Assembly: GCA_036346225.1 (NCBI GenBank) | Contig: JARFIW010001670.1 | Coordinates: 5,704,001-5,768,000, forward strand | From: Platerodrilus igneus | Lineage: Eukaryota > Arthropoda > Insecta > Coleoptera > Lycidae | Length of the DNA stretch: 64,000 nt | Direction of reading: 5' to 3' | In this document: in pieces, positions 32,430 through 44,129 of the stretch | How the letters are laid out: the number at the start of each line of letters is the position of its first letter | How positions within the stretch are numbered: the stretch's first letter is position 1 | Notes under the pieces: model-generated | Databases searched by the model: none | The model's input: only the letters and a program-made list of their open reading frames with translations | What the model was told of the DNA's origin: nothing | Made by a program: the position numbers and the translations under genes

Positions 32430-34963
32430 TAACAATTTTATGGTAAAAACGCAGTTGTAAGTTTTTGTCTATTAACCATATTCAACCAGTTGGCATCCTT
32501 CAACTTATGCGATATATGTTCACATTTCCTAATGAGATATGTAAACTTCAAACAAGAATTTTGAATCCGTTGTATTTGGTAAGTAGTAGTTGAATCCAAA
32601 CAGGGAGCATAGACAGGTACACAATTTACAATCTGGCTTAGGACCAGCGCTTCACACAGCATATGTATGGTTGATATTGACAATAATTGTCGCAGGGGAA
32701 ATATTGCTTTCAAGTTAGCATAACACTTTTGCATGCATTTTTTAATATGCAAGCTGTATCTGAAGTTGTCCATTGTAAGTCCTAGGTTGTGTGCAGATTG
32801 AGATAGATTGGTATAGTATGATTCATAACTACAATTGATATATTGTTTTGAATATATTGAACATAATTCTTATTACCAAATAGAAGTACAACAGTCTTGG
32901 TAGGATTGAGTAACAGATTATGCCGGTGCGAAAAAATTGCAAGAGACGGCTTCTGTTGCTTCATTTGGTTAAAATGACAGATATATTTGGACATCATCTG
33001 CAAACATATGGTACCTGCTAAAGTAAACAACTTTACAAAGTGAAGCAGTGTATATGCTGTAAAGTAGTGGCCCAAGAACAGATCCTTGAGGCACCCCAGC
33101 CATAACAGGTAGAGAATCTGATAATTCCGTCCCTATTTTAACCCTTTGTATTCGGTTTGACAAACAACTTTCTAACAAGCTACAAAATGATGCACTAAAA
33201 CCATAGAAGGATAGTATATATAATAGGAGCGCATGATTGATTGTATCAAATGCTTTGCTAAAGTCTAGCAAGGCCAAAAGAGTTATTTTCCTATTATCCG
33301 TAGCTATTAGAATATCATATGTGACTTTTGCCAGAGCAGTTGTACAACTGTAATTTTTCCTGAATCCTGATTGAAAAGGGAGCAGAATGCTTTTTTCATT
33401 AATATAATCGACTATTTGGTTGTTCATTACTTGTTCAATAACTTTTGATAAGGTAGGTAAAATGCTAATTGATCTCAGGTCTTTAAATTGCTCTGGCATG
33501 GGTATTATTGGTATAAGAATGATTATAGAAGCCTTCCAGTTGTTGGGGAAAATTCCTTGGAGAAAACATTTGTTGATTAAATGAGTTAAATATGGTAGGA
33601 TTTTTGGGCGACACAACAGTAACATCTTTATACTAATACCATCGATTCCTGTTGAACTGGTTTTGATATTTAGTAGAATTTTATGGACAGTATCCTGATT
33701 CACATATTTGAAGTGCATCATATTCTCATTAACCACACTAGGCGCTCTGTAATTTGACATTAGTAGATCGTCCAATCACGGGTTACTATTGATGGCACTT
33801 TGGTTAGCATAGTACTGGTTTAATTGGTTACAATAAGATAGATGTGGTGGGACTTGCACAACATCCCTAGCTTTACTGGTAAAATTTCTAATCTCCTTCC
33901 AAATCTGTTTAATGTTCGTATTTGTTAATTTTAAGTGATAGTATGCTCTTTGTTCTGCATTTGTTGTTTTATTGGTCAAATTACAAAGAAGTTTAAAATA
34001 TTGCCAGTCTTTATCTTTGTTAGTTTTTATAAATTTTTTCCTAACTTTGTCTCTATGAGACATTAGCAATCGGAGATTATCAGTAAAACGCAGGGTTCTC
34101 TTTGTTTAGATACACTAAACGAAGTAATAAGAGCATGTGTATTAAATAGCTGCCGAATGCTGTCTTCGAGGAATTCCACTTTCTGGTTAATGTTTGTCAT
34201 AAAAATATCTGTTAAAAAAGGGATTCGTTGGAGGTCATTGTTAAATAATTCAGTATTAATAAGGTTAAGATTACCACTACTAACATACTTTTTATAATAG
34301 ACACTAGATTTTAGTCTCAGCTTAAAGGATACCAAATCATGATCCTCTAGGTAGACATTCTGTACTGCTACATCACATAAAATGGCCACATTAGAGGTAA
34401 TAACTAAATCTAGTTATGACATAGTATCTGGATAATCTTGTAGGAGTTGTCACGAGCTGCTGCAAGCACAGAGCTTGCAGCAAATTATGAAATGTTGACG
34501 TTTCATAATTGATAGTATGGAGCATATTAAAATTAAAGTCACTCACGCACACAACATTTTCAGGGAGAGAAGTTAAACGTAACATGGTTTCTTTAAAAAT
34601 GTCACAGAAGTCAACACAAGATATGGTCTGAGGTCTATAAATTACTCCAAATACAAGTAGCTGCTTATTTACAGCAATCTTTTACCACAATTGTTCAATG
34701 TTATTATTGACCACTATGACATTAAATTTCAGGCTTTTATTAACGTAGATGCAAACACCACCACGCCTGCCTATTCTATCATGTGTAATAATGTTAAAGT
34801 TAAGAATTGCAATTACGTTATCATCAATACTCAAATTAAGCCACATCTCTACAACTGCTAAAATATCAAGACCATTGTTATCAACGAGATCTTTAACTTG
34901 ATTAATTTTTTGTAACAGAGATCTTGCATTTATTACTGCTACCTTTAAATTATTCATAATCAA
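32430..34963 (-). pseudogene. LINE-B endonuclease-reverse transcriptase (ORF2), broken
   Basis: The AP-type endonuclease begins at 34963 (VAVINARSLLQK, then DILAVVEMWL, then RRGGVCIYVN). A decayed middle follows (34585-34063). The linker at 34069-33776 contains WKEIRNFTSK. The RT at 33775-32969 has fingers (IKTSSTGIDGISIKML), motif A (LLALLDFSKAFDTINH), GVPQGSVLGPLLYSIY and the FADD active strand (MFADDVQIY). The C-terminal domain is in two frames to 32438. At least six stops or frameshifts are present. CR1/jockey-type by motif order. Confidence 0.85.
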
Positions 34964-35125
34964 TTAAACCACTAAATTTATATATTATTTATAATTATAG
35001 TTAAGTGGAAAAAAAGAACAGAATTACAATTTATGCAATATAGTTGTATCTAAATCCAAATTCAGTACACTATGTTCCACAGCTACCATTATTACGTATA
35101 AGTGTTTTCAGGTATATCGTAATCG

Positions 35126-35448
35126 CTAATTTTTTATCTTCTTGATACCATCCTCAGTTTTAACACATATTACACCAACGCTCGTCCAAACTTTTTTATT
35201 GCCGTATCTATGAACTGTGTCTTTATACAGACGACATCGCAAAGCTGCGAGATCTTCTTTTATAATCAAACTGGAATTTTTCAATTTTCCTTTATTATAG
35301 TAAACCTGTTGCTTTATACGCCGATTAACAAATTTGACAATGATGGGTCTGTGTTTACCTTCTCTCCCTTTTAAACAACGACTGACATCAATGGCTTCAA
35401 CTGGAATGTCAATTTGCAGTTTGTCTGATAACAGTCTCCAAACAACAT
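35126..35448 (-). pseudogene. LINE-B ORF1, C-terminal part
   Basis: A minus-strand open frame of about 107 codons ending at the TAG at 35126. It has the layout of an L1-like ORF1 protein: RRM-end block (KHRPIIVKFVNRRIK), then IIKEDLAALRCRLY and the terminal VWTSVGVICV block. It begins abruptly at 35448, where the LINE-C tail starts. Its N-terminal half is at 37300-37598. In live relatives ORF1 binds the element RNA. Confidence 0.75.
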
Positions 35449-37300
35449 TTATTTATTTATTTATTTATTTATTTACATCTGTGTGTATATACAGATAATT
35501 CCAATTGATACACACTATAATAAAAAATAAAACAAATGAAAACATGTAGACTAAGCCTTAAATTAAGATAATTCTAAAATTTTGTTTTTAAATTCAGTGT
35601 AGTTACACTTGAAAATTTTCGACTTCTACAAAAAATCTATTGTAAGTCTTAGATAGCCTTGAAACACAATCAGTTGAACCATAGTTAGTTCTATGCATAC
35701 TTTCACTAAATACAGCACTATACCTTGTATTCTTACGAGTTATCCTTAGACCAATACTTAATAAGTCTACACTATCAACCATGTTATTCTAAAGCTTATA
35801 CATAAAGAAAGCCATCTTATTCCTACGTCTCTGTTCTAAGCTTAGCATTCCTACTAACTTTCTTCTGATTATATGGTCAAGGTTGTCATAAGAAAACTTA
35901 AGTTTCCACAGTAGATATTTAATAAATTTATCTTGTACACGCTCTAATCTATCTATGTGACATTTGTAATAAGGTGACCAGATAAGAGAATTATATTCTA
36001 GAATACTTAAAACTAATGCATTATACAGCAACTTCAAAGAACATATGTCAAATAGATCTATGCTGTTTCTTTTGATGAAACCTAACATTCTGAATGATTT
36101 AAACAGTATATGATCTATATGATCAGAAAAGACAATTCGATCAAATACAACACCTAGGTCAGAAATACTGTTAACAAATTCCAGAGGAATACTGTTGATA
36201 TGATAGATGAATCTGATCGGATTCTTACATCTGTAAAAACTAATTGTTTTACACTTGGCAACATTAAGACTTAGTAAATTACGTTCACAATAAGAAACTA
36301 AATTATCAAGGTCGTGCTGAATACGTAAACAATCCGTGTATGAATTAGCATAAGTAAAGAACTTGAGGTCATCCGCATAAAGTAAGCACTGAGTAGATGT
36401 GAACACAGAAACGACATCGTTTATGAAAACAAAATAATATAGGGCCAAGGTGAGACCCTGCGGCACTCCCGAGGTCACAGTAATCCCTTTAGATTTAACA
36501 CCTCGAATATGTACGTATTGAGATCTGCCAGACAAATAGGAAGAAATCCATTTTAGGTAAACACCTTGAATTCCTAGAGCATACAGCTTCTCCACCAACA
36601 AATTATGGCACATCCTATCAAATGCTTTAGATATATCAGTATATATCACATCAACTTGGTTGCCATCTTCCAGTGCATTCACTAGAAAATCCTGGTAAAC
36701 AGCAAGATTAGTGCATGTTGATCGGCCTTTGAAAAAACCATGCTGTTGCTTCACCAAGGCATGTTTAAATGTGTTAAATAATTCATCACAAACTATCGAT
36801 TCAAAAATTTTAGCTATAGTAGAGAGTAATGAGATTCCTCTGTAGTTTTCTATAACACTTTTATCTCCATTTTTGTACACAGGATAAAGGGAGGACTTCT
36901 TCCACTGTTCCAGAAATATACCCGAATCAAAGGATTTTTGAAATATAACTTGTAACGGTTCAGCAAGTATCATACAGCATTGTTTGCAAAAGATTGGAGG
37001 TATACCATCGGGACCAGCCCCTTTGTTAATATCTAGACTAGTTAACTTATCTATGATTTCATTGGCTGTGAATGTATGACTGAACAAGCCGGCAGATGAA
37101 ACACACACATCAGAAAAGTTGCATAAGCCTCTGTTGGCATCCAGATTTGCTAGATAACAAGAACTGAAGTGATCAGCGAAAGCATCCACTATTTCTTGGG
37201 ATGAGGATAGCAAATTACCACCATAATTCATCCTAACAGGAATACCCACTTCTTTTCTAACAGAATTAATGTATGCCCAAAAGCTCTGTATTTTCGCCAT
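35449..37300 (-). mobile_element. LINE-C, 5'-truncated, inserted in LINE-B ORF1
   Basis: The 3' tail (AAAT)n is at 35449-35476 (minus strand) and the 5' break at about 37290-37305, where ORF1 coding of LINE-B meets the RT linker of LINE-C. Same (AAAT)n-tailed family type as LINE G at 47811-55380. Confidence 0.8.
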
Positions 37301-37318
37301 CACGTTCAGGAACACCAA
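35789..37318 (-). CDS. LINE-C reverse transcriptase, truncated N-terminus (509 codons open)
   Basis: The longest open frame in the window. It starts in the linker before RT (FWAYINSVRK at residues 13-22) and lacks the endonuclease. RT fingers: AGPDGIPP (101-108) and ENYRGISLLST (157-167). Motif A: YTDISKAFD (226-234) with catalytic Asp. GVPQG is at 284-288 and YADD at 314-317. The C-terminal domain (LEYNSLIWSPYYK and following) runs to residue 509. Residues 289-296 read LTLALYYF where relatives have S-x-L-G-P-L-L-F. Reading the DNA one base over gives the usual motif, so two nearby opposite indels cancel out. The Met start lies at or just before the LINE-B junction, so it is not natural. Confidence 0.8.
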   Translation of the reverse strand: MVFLNVMAKIQSFWAYINSVRKEVGIPVRMNYGGNLLSSSQEIVDAFADHFSSCYLANLDANRGLCNFSDVCVSSAGLFSHTFTANEIIDKLTSLDINKGAGPDGIPPIFCKQCCMILAEPLQVIFQKSFDSGIFLEQWKKSSLYPVYKNGDKSVIENYRGISLLSTIAKIFESIVCDELFNTFKHALVKQQHGFFKGRSTCTNLAVYQDFLVNALEDGNQVDVIYTDISKAFDRMCHNLLVEKLYALGIQGVYLKWISSYLSGRSQYVHIRGVKSKGITVTSGVPQGLTLALYYFVFINDVVSVFTSTQCLLYADDLKFFTYANSYTDCLRIQHDLDNLVSYCERNLLSLNVAKCKTISFYRCKNPIRFIYHINSIPLEFVNSISDLGVVFDRIVFSDHIDHILFKSFRMLGFIKRNSIDLFDICSLKLLYNALVLSILEYNSLIWSPYYKCHIDRLERVQDKFIKYLLWKLKFSYDNLDHIIRRKLVGMLSLEQRRRNKMAFFMYKL

Positions 37319-37598
37319 GAATTCTTAAGCTGTTTTTTTGGGAGTTCTACTCTTGGGCCTCTGTAACGTCTTTTAAATCAGTTTCAAGTCGTTTTATTTT
37401 GGTCTCAAGACCAGTAATCTTATCATTAACCTTGTTTATTACTTCACCTAATTGTTCTCGAATAGCCTGGTTTACCACATTCGATAATAATTCAATAAAT
37501 GCATGCGAAGTAATTAATTTATCAATTAACCTGTCAGCTAGTTCATCTGATGGGTGATCAGATGTTAACTTGCTACGCGTATCTGGCATCTTGAGCAC
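37300..37598 (-). pseudogene. LINE-B ORF1, N-terminal part
   Basis: A minus-strand frame from ATG 37598 (MLKMPDTRSK, with an alternative Met at 37589) with a Lys/Glu/Leu coiled coil (about residues 40-83). After a one-base shift it continues into LRILGVPERDGENTE, the start of an L1-like RRM. The rest of the RRM is on the far side of LINE-C at 35448. Confidence 0.75.
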
Positions 37599-37669
37599 AA
37601 TTTATTTTAAATTAGATTATAAGCACGATTATTTAAATAAGTAACTGCAGAACAAAACACACATCTACT

Positions 37670-38310
37670 CTTAAATTGTTCTTGTCGCAAAATTCTACCA
37701 GCCTGTTTCCCTTGTCATTTCTCGTGCCTAAACCAAATATACCTACTACCTCTCCTTCACTACCCTCACCTACCACTGCATTAAAATCCCCATAATTATT
37801 AAATTTTCATGTCCTTTTACGTATCTTAATATGTCTTCGATATCTTTGTAGATGTCTTCTACCTCTTCGTCACTGTAGCTAGAGGTGGGCATGTATACTT
37901 GTATTATTACTGTGTTTACCGGTTTGGATTTTAATCTAACCATGAGTACTCTTTCGTTCTTTTGTAAGTAATTTTCTACACAGTATCCTATCTTTTTCCG
38001 CATAACTATCCCCACGCCCAAATTTCTTTCCCTTGCTCCTGTATGAATTACCCTGAAGTCTGCACTCCAAAAATCCCTCGCCTCTGGCCACTGAACTTTG
38101 CTAATCCCTACTATGTCTAGTGCAAACCTATTCGTTTCGATTTTTAAGTTCTCTTGCTTTATACTTCTAACATTCCACGCTCCGACTCGCAAAATGTCTC
38201 TGACACTTATTCTGCACTTTCCGATCGCATCCTCCGAAGTAGTCCCCTCCCGAAGATCCGAATGGGGGACTATTTTAACGCCCGAATCTTTTACCCCAGA
38301 AAGTGCCATG
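37670..38310 (-). pseudogene. LINE-A endonuclease, N-terminal part
   Basis: Minus-strand frame 38309-37770 begins MALSGVKDSG and holds AP-endonuclease motifs: VGAWNVRSI (first Asn), DIVGISKVQWPEA (with a Lys where relatives often have the catalytic Glu), VGIVMRKKIG and VIIQVYMPT. Past a stop at 37770 the sequence runs to NYGDFNAVVGEG and NRLVEFC at 37690, just before the LINE-B junction. The upstream 38310-38615 is the GC-richer 5' UTR with no start-like long frame. Confidence 0.8.
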
Positions 38311-38619
38311 ATTTTATTACAATTTAGGTACGTTGTGTACTTGGGAGGTAATGTGGTGGTTTCCCGTTGCCTTCTACATCGCGGCAGTGCGTCTTAGACT
38401 GCCATACTGACTCCTATGGTCTCTGCCAATCTAAGTACCGAAAGAGCCGCTGTCCTCTTCCGGAGACCTGCCTTAGTCTGGTTCTTCACTAATGACCCTA
38501 CTACTTTGGTTGGACCTGTAGTTTGGCTCTTAAGCTCATTAGAACATGCAAGCCATTTCACCTGTTCTACTAATCTAGAACCTCGGCAAGGTGCAGGTTT
38601 ATTCGAAATGTACTATGTA

Positions 38620-39430
38620 TTATGAAGGTATTAAAGCTGACCATGGTTCAGACATTTCCAACTTATTCGCTACTTATTTTTAAAATAAGCATTCACAATA
38701 TAGAAATAACTAAACCAAGGCTGCTAGGAAAAATTTTCAAGTTAGATTGCATGAAAGGCATGGGTCCAGATGGAATACCACCCTTTCTTCTCAAGGAATG
38801 CTCTGAAAATCTAGTGTGACCTTTTGAAATTCTTTTCAATCTTTCATTAAATTCAGGTAAGATGCCTGAGTTTTGGAAGTTAAGTTATATAAAGCCAGTG
38901 CACAAATTTGATGAAAAAAGTGATATGAAAAATTATAGACCAATTTCAATCATCAGCTGTATTCGTAAACTATTTGAGAGCATATTATGGATCTAATAAC
39001 AATAATTTTTAAGAATATTATTATTGATGAACAGCATGGTTTTATGCCTGGCCGCTCAACAGCTACAAATTTATTATTATATGACAATTTATTGTCAGCA
39101 GTATGGAGAAAGGCTTACAAATTGACTAAATATGTATCAACTTTACTAAAGCGTTTGACAGTGTAAACCATGAACTGTTATTATCAAAGCTTGATAGTTA
39201 TGGAATAACTGGTAATTTCCTGGAGTGGATCAGAAGCTATTTAAGTGAACGCAAGCTATTTGTTAAAATAAAATCATTCCTGTCTGAAAAATTTTCATTA
39301 CTTCTGGTGTGCCACAAGGGTTGCATTCGGGTCCCTTTTTATTTATATTATTCATTAAAGATATTATAAAATGCTTTAGCACTAGTTTCTTTCTTTTATG
39401 TGCTGATGATCTTAACGTTTTATTAGGTGT
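38620..39430 (+). pseudogene. LINE fragment I: RT fingers and palm
   Basis: Plus strand: MKGMGPDGIPPFLLKECSE, then (after a stop) FWKLSYIKPVHK, MKNYRPISII, DEQHGFMPGRSTATNLL, a motif A region, VPQG-like GVPQGLHSGP, and LLCADDLNVL at about 39395-39420. Frames shift at least four times. Same family type as LINE C and G. It ends at a TA microsatellite. Confidence 0.75.
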
Positions 39431-39439
39431 GCTTAATTA

Positions 39440-39467
39440 TTATATATGTATATATATATATATATAG

Positions 39468-39515
<48 letters not shown>
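39440..39515. repeat. (TA)n microsatellite
   Basis: Simple TA run with a few interruptions (TAGAAAATA). Confidence 0.95.
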
Positions 39516-39516
<1 letters not shown>

Positions 39517-40089
39517 ATGATAAAATATATAAAAGGCTAGGAAAAGCCGTGATGAAACTGGTTTTACGACCTGTACGGCAGATGCATTTCTCAATTCTTT
39601 TAGAAAAGTTGCTCGTGTTCACAACAGTGAACAATTTGCGTTAAATTAAAAACTCTTTCTTTTCTTGTGCAAAAATTAAGTGCTACTCTACGGTTATGAG
39701 AAAACAGCATTACATTTGGGTTTGGTTATGGTCCTGATTTCTATAGCTACAGCCAACGAGGAAATATAATGCAATTCAGGAGGTAAAAATATCTATTTTA
39801 TTACATCATAAATTACTTCCACCACTCATAAATTTATCTCCCCAATATAGTTCACACACAGCTTAAAGTTTTTTACATAATAAAATGAGGTCTTCTTTTA
39901 TGTTTTGTAATAACGTGAGTGCAATGAATGGATTTTGTATTTTAACGATAAAGAAATACGCTTATATTTATACAGGGTGAAACAATTAAATATTCGGACA
40001 TTTCAATATTTTCGCATTTCCTTCTCTGTGGGTGCGTTTTTTATGGAAATTGAGTTTTAATGACCTATTGTGACCTCTTTATCACATCA

Positions 40090-40140
<51 letters not shown>

Positions 40141-42324
40141 AGTGGTTTTAAAGGTTTAAATTTAAGTATAAACAAGGCAATTTCAAACACCCTGTATAGA
40201 GGAAACAACCAGAATTTACGTGCGAAATTTATTTCATTTAGTGAATTTAAAGTAACAAGTATTAACAAAATTTTACAAGTAGTGATTAAAATTTAGTTAA
40301 GTTCGTAAAGAAAATAAATTGTGGAATCCAATGCAATTTATTAATCAATTTAATTGAGTTTAGTTGAAAGGGTTATTACGTCTAATACGCATAAGAGCTT
40401 GAAAAATCGATAATACCAAGGTGAAACGCCTTGCTAACAAACGAACAGCCGTTGAATATAAAATACCTTGAAACGTAAACTCTTAGAAAGGTTGTTTTAA
40501 AAACGATCGTTAATTGAACACCTGCAGGTTTTGGAAATGTCAAGTTCCCCTTATTTGTGTAGATAAAAGACAGTATTCGCGGTATATCGGGCAAACGGTC
40601 GGACGGTTCGCATGAATGCTAACTAAAAGTTTCCTTAGAGCGCAGAAGGGATGGAGAATCAATGCTTCGGAAAGAGGCAGGCATAATAACAGTTCACTTC
40701 AAAACGCACGTATTTAGTCCACATGGGTTAGTTTGAAACGCGAACAGTAATATCGGTTTCTACCACTCAAACAAGGTTAGAAGGAAACATAGAATATGCA
40801 TAGGAGAGGAATAGCGTTAATACAGGCGGGGTTCAAGACGTCACTGAATTTCTTGTTGGACTATATAGTTAGTTGTAAAACAGACAAACACGGGAATATT
40901 AAATGCGGGTTTTTCGAAAAAAATAATAACGACGAGCTAAATTTCGAAGATTTCAAAAACGGTTGAACCAAAATTTTAAGAAGTTTTATTTCAAATGAAG
41001 GATTTCGCGTGAAGAGCGACCGAGAGGTAGCATAGTAAATTGTATAAATACTTTAAAAAAGTTAATAGAGGTCTCTTAGTATTTTCATCGCTTCATACTA
41101 CGTACAGAAATTTACCACGAGCTTGTAAGTATATAAAATTATTTTAAATTAAATAGTACAGTGTTGGCCTCATAATTTGATAGGCGGATAGTGACGAGTC
41201 TAAATTTTATTGAAGTGCAACATATATTTTTAACAAGCTCGTGAAGTGACGTAATGTAACGTAAATTAAATTAAACAATTATAAAAAAAGTGTAATATAC
41301 GTGGATTTGGATTTGGATGCATCGTGAATGCAGAGCAAGCAGCACAACTTAGAGGGTGTTAATTTACAGATAGCTGGAGGCGGCGAGCAGAGCACAACCA
41401 CGTAACCGAGAGCGAAACAACTTAACGACATCGTCAACGGGGTAAGGATCTGCCAGAAATTCCAGGTAACGCTTTAGAATTTGTTGTTTTTATAAACTAT
41501 AAAAATTGTTGTGATGTGTGAGAGTGAACTATGAAGGTATTTTGCATTATTGTGCGCATTGAAAATAATACGTATAACTAACTTTTATTGTGGTATTTAA
41601 ATATAAATCTAAAGTGTATATAAAGCTTAGTAACGTTCCTCAGGAATTTAAATATTTTTTTGTTATGAGTACATGGGTTTTTGTTGTGTTTGTAATAAGA
41701 ATATGCAAAGTAAAAAGCATACATTAATCATAATTAACTGGGTTATCATGAGCTCACCATACTCCAGAGTTTCCTAATTAAAATTAATTATAAATAAAGA
41801 AAGAAAGATAAGGTATTATTCAGGGCCCATTTACTCAGGTTACATTCAATGTGTTTGATATTTCTAGTTAAAATTCTGGACTTTACTTAAATCGAATTTA
41901 TTGAGGTGTAATTTGACCACTGAAATGTAAATAATCTTGAAGTTTTATTTGTAAATAGTGGTAAATAAATAGTGTATGATTGTTGTATTATTTTGTGGTT
42001 TTATTGAAAGTGTGCGTGAATGATAAAGAGTATGATAGTGAATATAGGTATCCAAGAGGAGGCCCAACTGAGCTAGTCAGGGAGCTGTTGAAGAAAGCAA
42101 TTTAAGTGAAGAAAGTGAAAGTGAAGTAACTAAATGATGGGAGCAGAATCTGGGTAAGAAATTATTTTTTTGAAAAATTTTTCTATTGTGTGCAAATTTC
42201 GATTTGTTAAAATTGATAATTCGTCGGCTCGATTCTTATAGGGTAACACGGCAATTTTATGACGACCCAACGTTGGGGCTTGATAATTTTTAGCGAGTTC
42301 CAGAGATTGATCCCGAAAACACGG

Positions 42325-42365
<41 letters not shown>

Positions 42366-42380
42366 CGTGATAAGGGGTGA
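39516..42380. other. Gene-free stretch with TA arrays and a possible LTR/PBS remnant
   Basis: No recognised coding region. TACAGGGTG at 39973 and CACCCTGTATA at 40189-40199 could be ends of a small IS630-type MITE split by a (TA)n run (40090-40137). Near the right side, CACGGCAATTTTATGACGAC then CCAACGTTGGGGC (42247-42279) matches, in plus orientation, the Gypsy-1 LTR-end/PBS unit. The bases before it may therefore be a gypsy LTR of about 2.1 kb (40138-42253), cut off by the (TA)n run at 42327-42362. Confidence 0.4.
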
Positions 42381-42724
42381 CGAGAGGTCATTGAAACCCA
42401 AATTCTACAATTAAATCCCACCAAAATATAATAGAATCCAGAAAAAAAGCTGAAATTTCTGTAAATTCATAGTTACGCCCTGTATAATACAAGCATACTT
42501 TTATTCATTGATGTACAAACGAAAAATACAATCGTGCGTGTATAAATAATCACCTTGTATGATATAAGCATATTGTAAACAAATAGCAAGTAATGTAAGT
42601 TGTATATGTAAAAATACTTAACTTTAGATACCCTAAAAACGCATTCAAATTCAAATCAATCATTTTAAGATTAATACAAAGCCATTTATTTTTACTTATT
42701 AATTATCAATAAACTTAATAAACT

Positions 42725-43115
42725 TCTCCATGACATAAATCACAATTAGTTTGCAGTCTAGCATGTTGGCAGCGATTCGTTGCTTAAGCCTTACCATAAC
42801 ATATAATTTAACACTTTTCTCTTTTGAAGCGGATAACCAGGTAATATCTCATTTCCTTATAAATGAGAATCATGTAAACATGTTGGAGTTCTTTAACAAC
42901 CATCAGGTTGCTAATATCTATGTAAAGCCAGGTTGATAAGAAAAAGATATAAGAGTACAGGGAGATCCAGACCAAGCTATATTAGTCAAATTATTAGAAA
43001 TTTAGGTTGTGAAGGGTAAGTAGAACTTTTTAGATTAGCACATAATAGAAAAGAAGTTAGAGCTGCGTCAAACCGACCTTAAGTAAGGTCGAAAACAAAA
43101 TGATGATCAATTATC
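42725..43115 (+). repeat. SINE-like composite with one 93-bp unit and a LINE-A tail
   Basis: Three parts: one 93-bp unit (42728-42815; CATGACATAA, then GCATGTTGGCAGCGATTCG), a ~95-bp spacer ('ggtaatat.tcatttccttataaatg'), and the last ~160 bp of a CFDP2-like LINE ending AAACCGACCTTAAGTAAGG, TCGAAAACAAAATGATGAT. The same order, with four 93-bp units, is at 57110-57750. Confidence 0.7.
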
Positions 43116-44110
43116 AATACATTTTTGATAAAAATGCTTTTCATTTGCTGTAAATAGCATAGAATAGTACTAGCTTTTCGCATTTAGTATAAAAACTACT
43201 GTTAACACAAGTTGGTTGCCTGTATTTATTATTACAATATTCAATTTACTTTTAATTTCAAAGCTATAAATGCACATTGTTTTGGAGAAATAACTCAAGC
43301 AACGCGATAAAGACAAAGTCGTTAATTACTATTCATAGAATAACGACGTGATATTCTGCTATTTAATAATACTTTTACATTTTTCCGGGAACGTGTTAGC
43401 TTCAGAGTGCTAGTGATATACGTTTTCTGATGCAACAGACCACTGGCCGTGACAGGCAACTCCCAAAGAAGCAGCCTTTGTATACGGTGAGATTTCTTGA
43501 ATTTACAACACGCATCTTGATTAAGATTATAATTGAAATCTTATGAATTACTTTACGTTACTTTCTTAAATATGTTGTTAGCGAGATAAATATATATAAC
43601 ATCGACAGTCCACTGATAACGCAACGTTTAATCTTAGTGGCAACATTTCCAATATCATCCTAATTAATGCACATATATTATTCAGAAAACAGAAAATTCC
43701 CCAAATGTTTTCTGTGCACAATTGATAATTTACAATACCAGTTTAATTATTTCAAGACAGTTTTGTTTGTTTACATTACGAAAAGATTCACTATTATACT
43801 CTGAGCCAAGTTCAGATTAAAACAGGCGCATCTTATCATATTTTGTTTTCTAGTGCAGTGGCACGCCATTTTATTTCTTACAACTATATAATTGTTAAAA
43901 ATGCTTCTTTTTCACAATTGTGTTCAATCCAACCCACTTTATTTTTCGAATTACTATTTCTTGGGTTTGAATTGAATGCAGTTCATTTTCATTTCGCTAA
44001 TAATTATATGGTCACGGTTCTTGGAGTTAAGTTCAATTAAACTAATTTCAGTTTTTCATTAATTTTTCATACTTCAAGTTATTTATTGAACCTAATTTAT
44101 TTCTTTACAC
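43116..44110. other. Gene-free stretch before the BEL/Pao fragment
   Basis: No protein resemblance. By position part of it could be the LTR or leader of the BEL/Pao element at 44111, but no TG...CA ends or PBS were identified. Confidence 0.35.
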
Positions 44111-44129
44111 TTGCATTATTTCTTGATTT

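Larger units (their letters stand above)
31634..37665 (-). mobile_element. LINE-B, inserted in LINE-A and interrupted by LINE-C
   Basis: Minus strand: 5' end at about 37665, ORF1 start at 37598, ORF1 interrupted by LINE-C between ~37300 and 35449, ORF1 end at 35126, endonuclease-RT ORF2 (34963-32430), 3' UTR with a (CA)n run at 32098-32120, and the tail at 31634. Nearly full length once LINE-C is set aside. No clear target duplication was found at its borders. Confidence 0.75.
29430..38615 (-). mobile_element. LINE-A (CFDP2-like), interrupted by LINE-B
   Basis: A minus-strand LINE in two blocks: 5' UTR and endonuclease at 38615-37670, then the rest of endonuclease, RT and C-terminal domain at 31633-29430. 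The break falls inside the endonuclease. Joining the blocks across 31634-37665 restores the expected order of motifs (NKGNRLVEFC before the break, MPGDIGRYQIDYILV after it). Fragments of the same family occur at 23400-23780, 42930-43115, 56245-57095 and 57570-57750. Confidence 0.8.
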
